DNA of 13,895 bases, taken from the NCBI GenBank assembly GCA_023132995.1, contig JAGLXI010000091.1:1-13895 (forward strand), in the 5' to 3' direction. A program made the position numbers and the translations under genes. The notes under the pieces are model-generated. The model had not been told where the DNA came from. It did not search any database and worked only from the letters and a program-made list of their open reading frames with translations. How positions within the stretch are numbered: the stretch's first letter is position 1; every line of letters starts with the position of its first letter. The stretch comes from Candidatus Zixiibacteriota bacterium (GTDB lineage: Bacteria > Zixibacteria > MSB-5A5 > GN15 > FEB-12). This document shows positions 6,502 through 13,895 of the stretch, piece by piece.

Positions 6502-8544
6502 ATGATATTTCCAATGGCCGACCTGGTTGTTACCCTTCTTTTGCTGTGTGCTCTCGTCCTGATCGCGAGGTTCAAGGATCAGATTCGGGCTGATGACACA
6601 GAGAGCTACCGATACATATCCGGCGGACTGGCGATCCTGGCTCTGGTTGCGCTCTCGCGAGTGTACAGCGCCCTGGGCGTTTTTGATCAGGTCGCGTTTG
6701 TATCCGATCCCCTATTTTACCGCCTTCTCTCCTGGATCGGTATTATCACCGGTGCGACCTTTCTGGTCAGCGGGATATCACACTGGTTTCCGCTGGCTCG
6801 GGCAAACCGCAAGTACGATCGGAAGCGGATTCAGCGGTTGGAGCTTCTCAAGAGACTGGAGCAACTCGTTCGGGTGGAGGGTCGCCTGGCGTCCGTCCTG
6901 AGCAAGTCGCTGGAGTACATGGTTGATCTCTATGATCTCTCCTTTGGCGCCGTCTACGGCTTCTCGCCGCAAACCTCCGTAACCGGGTTTGTTTCAGCCT
7001 CCGGGGATGCAGATGCCGTCCTTGATGACCTGAAAAGGATACGGTTCGACGAAGGACTTCTGCAATGTGGCAGCGATGAGAATCGAGCGGCGGCTCCGGG
7101 CTGCATCGGGCGGTTGCCCTCGGGGTTGAACCCGCCCGCGCTGATGCTTCCCCTTGTTGCCGAAGGCAACGTGCTGGGGATGTTTCTGCTCTGGACACAC
7201 AAGGATGACAGGTGTCAGGATGAGGCGCGCGTGAACCTGAAGATCGCGGTAGATATTATCGCGCGCCAGACTGCACTGGACTCACATCTCCTTGCCGATG
7301 ACAGGCGTTTGAAACAACAGCTCTGGCGTGAGTCGGTAGCCGGGGCAATCGACCACAGGAAGGACATTGGTGAAATCGTGACCGGTCTGGCCCGAACGGT
7401 CACGGAACTGGTTCCGGCGGACCTGGTGTCGATGGTAATTGCCGACGAGAGATACGCCAGACGCCTCTCGGTGGGTGAGAACGGAACCCTTCTCAACGAG
7501 AAAATCTCCGATGTCCGGACGCTGGGGGGGTACATAAGACGCGTCCTCGAGACCGGCCTTCCCGAGGTGATCGATGATGTCGAGACGATGCTTGGAATCG
7601 ATCCTGACCAGTTGCTTGCCCGCAGCAACGTTAGGTCGTGGGTGGCCATGCCGTTGAAACAGGGCGGCAAAGTCAAAGGTGTATTCGTTGTTGCCTCCCG
7701 ACAGCCGGGTAGGTATTCGGCGGAGGACAAGGAATCGATTCGGTCGATAGTCCCCTTGCTGCAGAACATTGTTACCGAGGAAATCGGCCGCATTGATATC
7801 AATCGCCGAGAACGAAGTGTCCAGGTGGTCGATACCTTCCTGGCCGACGTCGCCCGGGGATGCGATCTGCAAAAGCTGTTTGAGCGTGCGACGGACCTGC
7901 TTTCCACAGAACTGAAGTGCTCGTGCGTTCGTGTATCGACGTTTGACTACGACGGGGCGTTCCTGAGTTCGCGTGCTCTGACCGTTCAGCACCCGGTGCA
8001 ACCGACGACGCCGCGCGACGGACACATGGTGCTGTCGCTGATGCCATATCATCGGCTCGTTCACGACACCGGCAGAATGATGTTAATCAATCAGGAAAAC
8101 ACCGACAAGAAAATTAGTGAGGCCGAGGCACACCAGGCGTTTACATCTGATGTCAAGTCGGCCTTACTCGTGCCCGTCAAGGTTGGGGACAGGGTGCCGG
8201 CTCTGATCGGTCTGGCCGATACGAGGGTCTGGGATCGTTACCAGTATCGCGACGCCGATCTCTCTTTGGTTACTTCTATCGCGTCAGTTCTAGGTGTGGC
8301 CATAGGATTCAATCTGAGTCGGAAGGCAGGAGCGGCCGACTACCGAACCGAATCTGCCGCCTCAGGCGACGCCCGGTTGAGAAGTCGCGTAAGGTCTTCG
8401 CTGTCAGGCATCATGGGATCGCTGGAAGTGATAAGATCGCAGCAGCAGCCGACCGGCGAGACCCTGACACGGTACCTGTCCATCATCGACCGATCGGCGC
8501 AGCGAATCAACGAGTGTTTTGTCGGGGATGCCCCTAAGCCCTGA
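6502..8544 (+). CDS. Membrane triple-GAF protein with a dimerisation-helix remnant (no kinase domain)
   Basis: This is a 680-residue signalling protein of unassigned ligand. Three hydrophobic segments (about 5-23, 40-60 and 72-95) anchor it; a basic, helical, coiled-coil-like stretch follows (about 96-125). Three GAF-like domains then come in series (about 125-265, 285-430 and 445-605), the second and third ending with the usual strand-and-helix pattern (GVFVVASRQPGRYSAEDKESI and ALIGLADTRVWDRYQYRDADL). The last 60 residues, LRSRVRSSLSGIMGSLEVI...LTRYLSIIDRSAQRI, align with a histidine-kinase dimerisation helix pair, but S628 stands where the phospho-histidine should be and no ATPase domain follows. 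It therefore looks like a sensor that dimerises, perhaps with the kinases encoded by the next two genes, rather than an enzyme. Domain limits are read by eye. It ends 48 bp before the next gene. Confidence 0.78.
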   Translation: MIFPMADLVVTLLLLCALVLIARFKDQIRADDTESYRYISGGLAILALVALSRVYSALGVFDQVAFVSDPLFYRLLSWIGIITGATFLVSGISHWFPLARANRKYDRKRIQRLELLKRLEQLVRVEGRLASVLSKSLEYMVDLYDLSFGAVYGFSPQTSVTGFVSASGDADAVLDDLKRIRFDEGLLQCGSDENRAAAPGCIGRLPSGLNPPALMLPLVAEGNVLGMFLLWTHKDDRCQDEARVNLKIAVDIIARQTALDSHLLADDRRLKQQLWRESVAGAIDHRKDIGEIVTGLARTVTELVPADLVSMVIADERYARRLSVGENGTLLNEKISDVRTLGGYIRRVLETGLPEVIDDVETMLGIDPDQLLARSNVRSWVAMPLKQGGKVKGVFVVASRQPGRYSAEDKESIRSIVPLLQNIVTEEIGRIDINRRERSVQVVDTFLADVARGCDLQKLFERATDLLSTELKCSCVRVSTFDYDGAFLSSRALTVQHPVQPTTPRDGHMVLSLMPYHRLVHDTGRMMLINQENTDKKISEAEAHQAFTSDVKSALLVPVKVGDRVPALIGLADTRVWDRYQYRDADLSLVTSIASVLGVAIGFNLSRKAGAADYRTESAASGDARLRSRVRSSLSGIMGSLEVIRSQQQPTGETLTRYLSIIDRSAQRINECFVGDAPKP

Positions 8545-8592
8545 GTATGAACGGTCGGGGTCATGGGTCTCAAATGAGTCTGTGTGGGATGT

Positions 8593-10737
8593 ATGACGGC
8601 GAATAGCAAAGACATGCTTTGTAGTGATATCCTTCACTTGTCACTGCTTGATGGCGCACGGTTGTATCTTGCCACGGGGGTGCCACAGGCGTTCCGGCGG
8701 GTAACCGAGGACGGTCGGAGCGGTTTCGAGGATTCATGGTTGTATATTCCGCACGGACATCTTATGTCAATCCAGGAGACACTTGCCGCTGAGGCTGGTA
8801 GTCCCGATGCCGTCTGTATTTCCAGTTCTGCAATTGAGATCGATGGCAAGGGTGTCCACCCAGTTCTGATGGACGGGCGACTGTGTGGTGTGCTGACGGC
8901 GGATAGCCAGGTGCCATTCGAGAGTGACGGCAGATTAACGGACTCCGTGCAGAATGCCATTGCCTCGCAAGACAGCCTGCTGACATCGAAGAACCAGAGC
9001 GTCGCCGGTGAGTTCGTGGACAAGCTCTTTGAGCGCGATCGCAGCGCCGATGACTTTCTCAAGGCTATGCTTCACATCCTGACTGATCAGTGGGCCGGCA
9101 TCTTGGGTGCTATATACTGTGAGAAGGACGGGATTTACAGACTTCGGTTCGAGGTGGGGGATATCGGCCGGTGTGACAACCTGGCACACACTGTGGGATT
9201 GGCTGTCGCCGGTGAATGGGCGACCGCCATTCAGCACAAGAGCTATTTCGTTCCGGGCGAGACCTTGCCCGATTATGCCTGCTTTCTTACGCGCCCGCCC
9301 GGGTTCCTGTTTGTGCACCCGAGCATGCGTTCTCACCGAACCAAATACCTGATAGTCCTGTGTCTGTCGGGTGACATAGACCGCAGCACCACCTCCGCCC
9401 TGTGTGAGATTGCCGGTCTCTCCTGTCGCCTCCACGAGTCTCAGTTCTCGACCGCAGCAGAGACGGTGCGTCTTTACGGTCGGTTGAACCTGGCGGCGAA
9501 GTCGGCCTTGGCTCTCAATGATATCCTGTCGGAGTCGTTCAAGGCCTTGAATCGCCAGTTGGAGGTGTCACGTATAGTCGTGACCAGAGATACCGGCCTG
9601 GCGAAGGTTGTGTCAAGGCGCACTTCTGTGGAACCGTCGGTGCGTGACGTCGATAAAATGCCCATCTGCGTGTCGGTGCCAGAATTGCCCGGCGACGGCG
9701 AACCACGGCTCTATTCGGACATTCAAAGCGAGCTTCGAGATTCGCCCAAAGCCAAGGAGTACTACCTTGACCATGTCAATTCGGAGCTTCAATTCCCGAT
9801 TGAGTTGCCGGGCGTAGTCGGCCTGGTAGCTTTCGGATCGCCGCTTCGGGGCGACTACCTGCTGACCGAGAAGGATTTCCTGGCGGCGGTGGCGCAACTC
9901 GTGGGTCTGAGCATCATGCTTTCAGAAGCAGCCATGGTTCCATCAGGAGCATCTTCGGCGGGGAGTTCCGAGGGGTCCGCGGATCAGGCCTTGCATCGGT
10001 TCCACACGGTTCACAAATTGGCCAGCGGTCATTTTCACGATCTTTTGAGCCTCCTCTCGGTGGTTATGGGGCATGCGGAAATCATCCAGGGCGAGCTCTG
10101 TTCCCGTGGCGCATGCGACATGACGCCGGTGCATCAGACCGGGATGAACAGAATAGCCCAGGCGGCAGATCAGATGGCCGCCATTCTGCCAATGCTAAGG
10201 GACCTCTGTATGCTTGACAACGAGAGCCTCCAGCGGGAGATACCATGCCACCGGTTAATTGTGGAACTGCCGGTATTCCTGCGAGGGTATGCCCGGCAAA
10301 TGGCCAACACCAAGAACATCTCGGTGACAATAGAAACGGCAATTACAGGTGGTAAGGATTTCACTTTGCGCTACATTGATGTTTGCGACTGCATCCTGCC
10401 TCTTCTCCTGACTATAATGGATGAGGCCATCTGTTCGGGAGCTATCGGGGTTGAGGCCTGCCTGGACGCCAGGGAGGAATCGGTGGTCCTGACATTCAAC
10501 AGGGCCATGATTGGTCATACCGGATTGGGAGACTTGTTGACACGGGCGTATGGTCACCGGCTGTACCGAATCCATGGGGAGCAGACGGGGGAAGTCAAGA
10601 TCGGATCGTTTGTGATAGGCTTTGGCTCGGCTGAGGACTGCAAGTGTCGATTCAATATGGTTAGGGAAGCGTGCGGAGGTCATCACCGCAGTCAACAAGA
10701 ACAGACCGTAGCCACTCAGTGCCGAGGGGAGGACTAA
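8593..10737 (+). CDS. GAF-containing degenerate histidine kinase (probable pseudokinase)
   Basis: This soluble protein of about 714 residues has no TM segment. The first 445 residues look like two or three divergent GAF-type modules (roughly 15-120, 135-275 and 285-440, the last with LPGVVGLVAFGSPLRGDYLLTEKDFLAAVAQL). A Ser/Gly-rich linker (about 448-460) leads to a dimerisation domain. Its H-box LASGHFHDLLSLLSVVMGHAEI matches the AxxAHDFNNLLxxIxGxAE pattern of the NtrB/hybrid kinase type and keeps the histidine (H482). The ATPase domain is eroded: the N-box asparagine appears replaced by E611 (IMDEAICSG), and no DxGxG G1 box or GxGLG G2 box is visible. It could be a phospho-acceptor, a pseudokinase or an allosteric partner. 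ATG 8593 is preferred over GTG 8584, though both have only a weak GGGA site. The next gene begins one base after its stop. Confidence 0.75.
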   Translation: MTANSKDMLCSDILHLSLLDGARLYLATGVPQAFRRVTEDGRSGFEDSWLYIPHGHLMSIQETLAAEAGSPDAVCISSSAIEIDGKGVHPVLMDGRLCGVLTADSQVPFESDGRLTDSVQNAIASQDSLLTSKNQSVAGEFVDKLFERDRSADDFLKAMLHILTDQWAGILGAIYCEKDGIYRLRFEVGDIGRCDNLAHTVGLAVAGEWATAIQHKSYFVPGETLPDYACFLTRPPGFLFVHPSMRSHRTKYLIVLCLSGDIDRSTTSALCEIAGLSCRLHESQFSTAAETVRLYGRLNLAAKSALALNDILSESFKALNRQLEVSRIVVTRDTGLAKVVSRRTSVEPSVRDVDKMPICVSVPELPGDGEPRLYSDIQSELRDSPKAKEYYLDHVNSELQFPIELPGVVGLVAFGSPLRGDYLLTEKDFLAAVAQLVGLSIMLSEAAMVPSGASSAGSSEGSADQALHRFHTVHKLASGHFHDLLSLLSVVMGHAEIIQGELCSRGACDMTPVHQTGMNRIAQAADQMAAILPMLRDLCMLDNESLQREIPCHRLIVELPVFLRGYARQMANTKNISVTIETAITGGKDFTLRYIDVCDCILPLLLTIMDEAICSGAIGVEACLDAREESVVLTFNRAMIGHTGLGDLLTRAYGHRLYRIHGEQTGEVKIGSFVIGFGSAEDCKCRFNMVREACGGHHRSQQEQTVATQCRGED
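10726..10733 (+). promoter_or_regulatory. Shine-Dalgarno for the hybrid kinase inside the preceding gene
   Basis: GGGGAGGA sits in the last codons of the upstream pseudokinase gene, five bases before ATG 10739. The two genes are separated by a single base, which suggests coupled translation and production of the two proteins together. Confidence 0.8.
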
Positions 10738-10738
10738 A

Positions 10739-12871
10739 ATGGGGGGGTCGGCCAGCCGTATTCGCAGATACTATCATTTCCAGCGAAGTAATCAGCTAAG
10801 CAGCATTATTGCCCAGGCGGACAGGGTGTCGGAATTGTCCGCCGCTCACCTGAACGCTGATTTCACGGCGGTATTCTATCGACAGCCCGGGAGCGAGGAG
10901 CTCATTCCGGTTGCCTTGCAGCGCGCCGCCGATATTCCTGTGTCGGAATTAAAGCTCCTTGAGCGGGCCTGGTCGAAACCGGAATCTTCCGGAAACATGG
11001 GTGGGCTCGGACTCGTGACCCTTGCACCGGAATTCACCCACGATACAGCGCAGAGAGATCATTTCGCCGAGGAGAACGGTTTCCTTTACCGTTACGCATT
11101 CACGCACAGCGTGGAAGGGGAATTGGTTGCCGAGGTAGTGGCCTACTGGCGCGCTCAGCCCCCGCCGATCAGTGAACGCGTCGAACACAGCCTCAGACTT
11201 CTGCTTGAAGTCCTGGTGGGGACGATGTGCATGGCGGACCAGCTTCACCTGGTCAACAACTTCTCGATTCGTCTGGGTGAGGCGCTCTCGATGTTCGAGC
11301 TGCAGGGCGATGACTGCAAATTCAGTGATCTGGTGTCCCGGATTATCCGTCAGTCACGCCTGGCTTTGCCGCTTTCGGGTGTTTGTCTTCTGTCATTTGA
11401 TGTCGCCACGGGCCGTTTCAAGGTCAACGAGTTCTTTGATTCGCAACCGGCCCGGCCGCAGTTTGCCGGCGAAATCACCCGTGCTGTTGAAGAGGCGTTG
11501 GGGACGGCGGATCCCCGGGAGGCAGACGGGCGACTATGGTTCGACCTGTCAGCCGGTTTTGAAAATGACTGTTCCACACTTGTCGGAGTGGAAATCTGCC
11601 CCGACCGCAATCATCGTTTCGTGCTCGCGGTCTGGACGCGCCAGGCGTCGGGGTTCAGTTTCGACGACTTGGAGCTACTCTCCGTATTCAGTCTTCTGGC
11701 GCAGACGGTTATGAGAGTCGCCCTGCACAACCGCAGTCTGAGGAAATCAAAGCGGACACTGGAGAAATCGTCGGCACGCATGGCCGACCATGAAGTGCTG
11801 GCGGCGCTCACCGATATGACGTCGGGTATTGCGCACGACTTCAACAATATCCTGGGCGGCATTATCGGCCGCTTGCAACTGCTGAAACTGAAAGCGACCG
11901 AAGACTCTCTGCAATTCGATCTGGGCAAGATCGAGTCCCTGGCCCTGGAAGGTGCTGAGACAGTTCGGCGCATACAGGAATACTCGACGCGATCCAGGTA
12001 CAAGGAGTTGGAGCCGGTGGATATTCGCGAGGTGCTGGAGACAGGTATCCACTACAGCGAGCCGGAGTGGAAGGCGCTGGCCGAGCTGCAGGGCATTGCC
12101 GTCGAGTGCGATATCTCAGTAAATGAAGCTGTCATCAATGGCTGCCGGGCCGATTTGCTGATAGTCCTCGAAAAGCTGATTGAGAATGCTGTGGAGCACT
12201 CGCCCGCCGCAGCTACGGTCAAAGTCACTCTGGTTGCAGACGATGCAGGTTTCCATGTGTCAGTGGCGGACAACGGCGACGGTATCCCCCCGGAGAATCA
12301 GGCCAGGGTATTCTATCCCTTTTTCACTACGAAAAGCGAACGTGGCGCCGGACTGGGACTGGCTATCGTTCACGGGATTGTCGTTCGCCACGGCGGCCGA
12401 ATCGAGTTTGAAAGCGACAGCGAAAACGGCAGCCTCTTCAAGGTCAGTTTCAACCGCCCGGTTGCTGTCAACGAAGATTCTGACATCACGCGCAGGACTA
12501 AGAGGCCGGATCGGTTGCGGATTTTAGTGGTCGACGACGACGACCAGATTCGGGAGATATTGAAGGACATGCTGACTATCGACGGCCACACAGCGACAAC
12601 CTGTCCCGATGGATACAGCGCTCTGGAGACTATCGAGAAACAGTCGTTTGATCTGGTCATAACAGATCTGGGTATGCCTGGCATGTCGGGTCTCGAAATG
12701 GCCGCGGTAGTGCACGAGAAACATCCCGAACTGCCGATTGCGATGATCACCGGCTGGGGCACGCAACTCGATGAGAGTGAAGTGTCCATGAAAGGCATCA
12801 AGACCGTACTACCCAAGCCGTTCCACCTCAAGGATGTGAAGGCGCTCATTACGGACCTGGTTACCGACTGA
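10739..12871 (+). CDS. Soluble GAF hybrid histidine kinase with C-terminal receiver
   Basis: This is a 710-residue cytoplasmic kinase with a full set of catalytic motifs. Two GAF-like domains occupy about 25-165 and 180-335, then a short coiled coil. The dimerisation domain has GIAHDFNNILGGIIG with phospho-acceptor H366. The ATPase domain shows an N-box ENAVEH (N483), G1 box DNGDGIP (D511-G515), FYPFFTTK and G2 box GAGLGLAIVHGI. A receiver domain (about 594-707) has the acidic cluster D599-D602, phospho-acceptor D643 in ITDLGMPGMSG, the MITGWG threonine and K693 in LPKPF. It should autophosphorylate and pass phosphate to its own receiver; the last receiver has no attached output domain, so a separate phosphotransfer protein or regulator must exist elsewhere. 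It is the only complete kinase of the three-gene cluster. Confidence 0.92.
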   Translation: MGGSASRIRRYYHFQRSNQLSSIIAQADRVSELSAAHLNADFTAVFYRQPGSEELIPVALQRAADIPVSELKLLERAWSKPESSGNMGGLGLVTLAPEFTHDTAQRDHFAEENGFLYRYAFTHSVEGELVAEVVAYWRAQPPPISERVEHSLRLLLEVLVGTMCMADQLHLVNNFSIRLGEALSMFELQGDDCKFSDLVSRIIRQSRLALPLSGVCLLSFDVATGRFKVNEFFDSQPARPQFAGEITRAVEEALGTADPREADGRLWFDLSAGFENDCSTLVGVEICPDRNHRFVLAVWTRQASGFSFDDLELLSVFSLLAQTVMRVALHNRSLRKSKRTLEKSSARMADHEVLAALTDMTSGIAHDFNNILGGIIGRLQLLKLKATEDSLQFDLGKIESLALEGAETVRRIQEYSTRSRYKELEPVDIREVLETGIHYSEPEWKALAELQGIAVECDISVNEAVINGCRADLLIVLEKLIENAVEHSPAAATVKVTLVADDAGFHVSVADNGDGIPPENQARVFYPFFTTKSERGAGLGLAIVHGIVVRHGGRIEFESDSENGSLFKVSFNRPVAVNEDSDITRRTKRPDRLRILVVDDDDQIREILKDMLTIDGHTATTCPDGYSALETIEKQSFDLVITDLGMPGMSGLEMAAVVHEKHPELPIAMITGWGTQLDESEVSMKGIKTVLPKPFHLKDVKALITDLVTD

Positions 12872-12903
12872 CCAACAGTCCGCGCGGCGGTCACAAAAAG
12901 CCC

Positions 12904-12931
12904 TTGCCATTTCCCGGTTTCAGATTATATT
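12904..12931 (+). promoter_or_regulatory. Candidate sigma70-type promoter of the riboflavin operon
   Basis: TTGCCA (12904-12909) and TATATT (12926-12931) are 16 bp apart, each matching five of six consensus bases. Transcription would start near 12938, just ahead of the first paired bases of the FMN riboswitch at 12942, which is where a riboswitch leader should begin. Confidence 0.6.
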
Positions 12932-12941
12932 GCTCCAACAT

Positions 12942-13062
12942 AAATCTTCGGGGTGAGGTGGAATCCCTTGACCGGCGGTAAAGCCCGCGAGCTGGGGTAA
13001 GTCCCCGGCAGAGTCTGTGAGATTCAGGCGCCGACGGTAACAGTCCGGATGGTAGAAGGTTT
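12942..13062 (+). ncRNA. FMN riboswitch (RFN element)
   Basis: This is a cis-acting RNA aptamer that binds flavin mononucleotide and represses riboflavin synthesis or transport genes. The conserved RFN blocks are easy to recognise: TCTTCGGGG at the start, GTGGAATCCC, GACCGGCGGTAAAGCCCGCGAGC, CTGTGAGATTC, GCCGACGGTAACAGTCCGGATGG and AGAAGG at the end. The outer helix P1 pairs AAATCTTC (12942-12949) with GAAGGTTT (13055-13062), including one G-T wobble. A hairpin and an intrinsic terminator follow and ribD starts right after them, so high FMN is expected to switch the operon off. Confidence 0.96.
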
Positions 13063-13072
13063 CAGTGTGGAG

Positions 13073-13095
13073 GCGCATTCCTGTGTTGTATGCGC
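13073..13095 (+). promoter_or_regulatory. Expression-platform hairpin between aptamer and terminator
   Basis: GCGCAT (13073-13078) pairs with ATGCGC (13090-13095). Just outside it GTGTGG (13065-13070) can pair with CCATAC (13105-13110) with one wobble; that pairing would take two bases of the terminator's 5' arm and may be part of an antiterminator. This is a hand-drawn fold, not a computed one. Confidence 0.4.
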
Positions 13096-13108
13096 GCCGT
13101 CTATCCAT

Positions 13109-13136
13109 ACCCCGAATCGACCACCGGGGTTTTTTT
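13109..13136 (+). terminator. Riboswitch-controlled intrinsic terminator
   Basis: ACCCCG (13109-13114) and CGGGGT (13125-13130) form a six-pair GC-rich stem with a ten-base loop, followed at once by a run of seven T (13130-13136). It lies between the FMN aptamer and ribD, as expected for transcription attenuation. The T-run ends at the base before the ribD GTG, and the GGGG of the 3' arm is the only Shine-Dalgarno-like sequence for that start, so the same hairpin may also block translation initiation. Confidence 0.88.
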
Positions 13137-13895
13137 GTGACTGCTGAAGCAGACTTGCAGTACATGAGGCAGGCCTTGAAGCTGGCCGAAAAGGGGAGAG
13201 GCCGGACATCCCCCAATCCGATGGTCGGGGCGATTCTGGTGAAAGGCGGGAGTGTCGTCGGCAGAGGATATCACCGGGCAGTGGGGCGGGATCATGCCGA
13301 GATTGTGGCTCTCAAAGACGCCGGGCGGAGGGCGCGGGGAAGTACCATGTACGTTACGCTGGAACCATGTTGTCACACCGGTCGCACCGGTCCGTGTAGT
13401 CAGGCGATCATTGAGGCCGGGATCACCAGGCTCTTCTATGCCGCGAAAGATCCCGACCCCCGGGTGAACGGCAAGAGCGCGCGCCTGCTGAGAAAAGCTG
13501 GTATCGAGGTCACCAGCGGACTTCTGCGCAGGGAGGCCCGGCGGCTCAACGACCGGTATTTCGGCTACGTGGAGAACGGACGCCCCTTCGTAATCCTGAA
13601 GTACGCCCAGAGCCTCGACGGCCGGATCGCCACACGCACCGGTGACTCCAAATGGATATCGGGACGCGAGTCCCTCAAGCTGGCCCATCGCCTGCGCAGC
13701 GAGGTCGATGCCGTAGTGGTGGGATCAGGGACGGTGCGCACCGACGATCCGGCCCTGACCGTTCGCCTGGTCAAAGGGAACAACCCCTACCGGATTGTAG
13801 TTTCAGCATCGATGAATCTGCCGGTTCACAGTCGGCTGCTAAAGGACAACAAAGATTGCCGGACCATTTTGGCAACGACGGCGGCCGCACGGGAA
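13137..13895 (+). CDS. ribD: Bifunctional riboflavin biosynthesis deaminase/reductase RibD (3' end outside window)
   Basis: RibD carries out two successive cytoplasmic steps of riboflavin synthesis: deamination of the diaminopyrimidine intermediate and NADPH-dependent reduction of its ribosyl side chain. The visible 253 residues hold the whole zinc deaminase domain and the first part of the reductase domain. The deaminase has GRTSPNPMVGA, HAE (zinc ligand H53, catalytic E55) and EPCCHTGRTGPC (zinc ligands C78 and C87). The reductase begins at about 145 with RPFVILKYAQSLDGRIATRTGDSKWISG and continues with VVVGSGTVRTDDP. GTG 13137 gives the usual N-terminus (about 9 residues before YMRQALKLA); ATG 13164 would remove conserved residues and has no Shine-Dalgarno. 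The FMN riboswitch and terminator directly upstream confirm the function and give its regulation. Confidence 0.95.
   Translation, partial: MTAEADLQYMRQALKLAEKGRGRTSPNPMVGAILVKGGSVVGRGYHRAVGRDHAEIVALKDAGRRARGSTMYVTLEPCCHTGRTGPCSQAIIEAGITRLFYAAKDPDPRVNGKSARLLRKAGIEVTSGLLRREARRLNDRYFGYVENGRPFVILKYAQSLDGRIATRTGDSKWISGRESLKLAHRLRSEVDAVVVGSGTVRTDDPALTVRLVKGNNPYRIVVSASMNLPVHSRLLKDNKDCRTILATTAAARE

Noticed and set aside
7282..8064. 260-residue open frame on the minus strand
   Set aside because: It lies wholly antisense to the triple-GAF gene, has no recognisable domain, and two other long minus frames cover the same area, as expected for shadows of a GC-rich gene.
13101..13688. 195-residue open frame on the minus strand
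   Set aside because: It is antisense to the conserved ribD coding sequence and to the terminator, with no recognisable motif.

Overview
The window is a contiguous piece of a bacterial chromosome of moderately high GC (mid to upper 50s per cent by eye), with every convincing gene on the + strand. No insertion sequence, phage gene, tRNA, rRNA or CRISPR array was seen. The gene order dnaJ-prmA-rsmE, a prepilin peptidase, EF-P with an arginine at its tip, a short RNase HIII, many GAF/histidine-kinase proteins and palindromic 'GGAATGAC'-type intergenic repeats suggest an uncultured Gram-negative-type lineage, perhaps of the FCB/Zixibacteria or deltaproteobacterial kind. That placement is an impression, not a proof.

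Region 1 (1-2771) is housekeeping: the 3' end of dnaJ, then prmA (ribosomal protein L11 methyltransferase) and rsmE (16S rRNA U1498 methyltransferase), each overlapping the gene before it, then a complete prepilin peptidase. Region 2 (2824-6029) holds a two-TM PAS histidine kinase with no adjacent response regulator, followed after a likely promoter by efp and, 3 bp further on, an RNase HIII made of the catalytic domain only.

Region 3 (6030-6501) is a 472-bp noncoding stretch. It contains a small hairpin, two tandem imperfect 18-bp repeats, a 117-bp element of nested inverted repeats, and a second structured stretch just upstream of the next gene.

Region 4 (6502-12871) is the most distinctive part: three large signalling genes in a row. 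The first (680 aa) has three TM segments, three GAF-like domains and a dimerisation-helix remnant without the phospho-accepting histidine or an ATPase domain. The second (about 714 aa) has GAF-like domains, a good H-box with its histidine, and an eroded ATPase domain. The third (710 aa) is a complete GAF hybrid histidine kinase with a C-terminal receiver. Only the third looks fully catalytic, so the three may act as one multi-subunit sensor in which two members are pseudokinases.

Region 5 (12872-13895) begins a riboflavin operon: a sigma70-like promoter, a well-conserved FMN riboswitch (RFN element), an intrinsic terminator whose T-tract runs directly into the GTG start codon, and ribD, cut by the window end.
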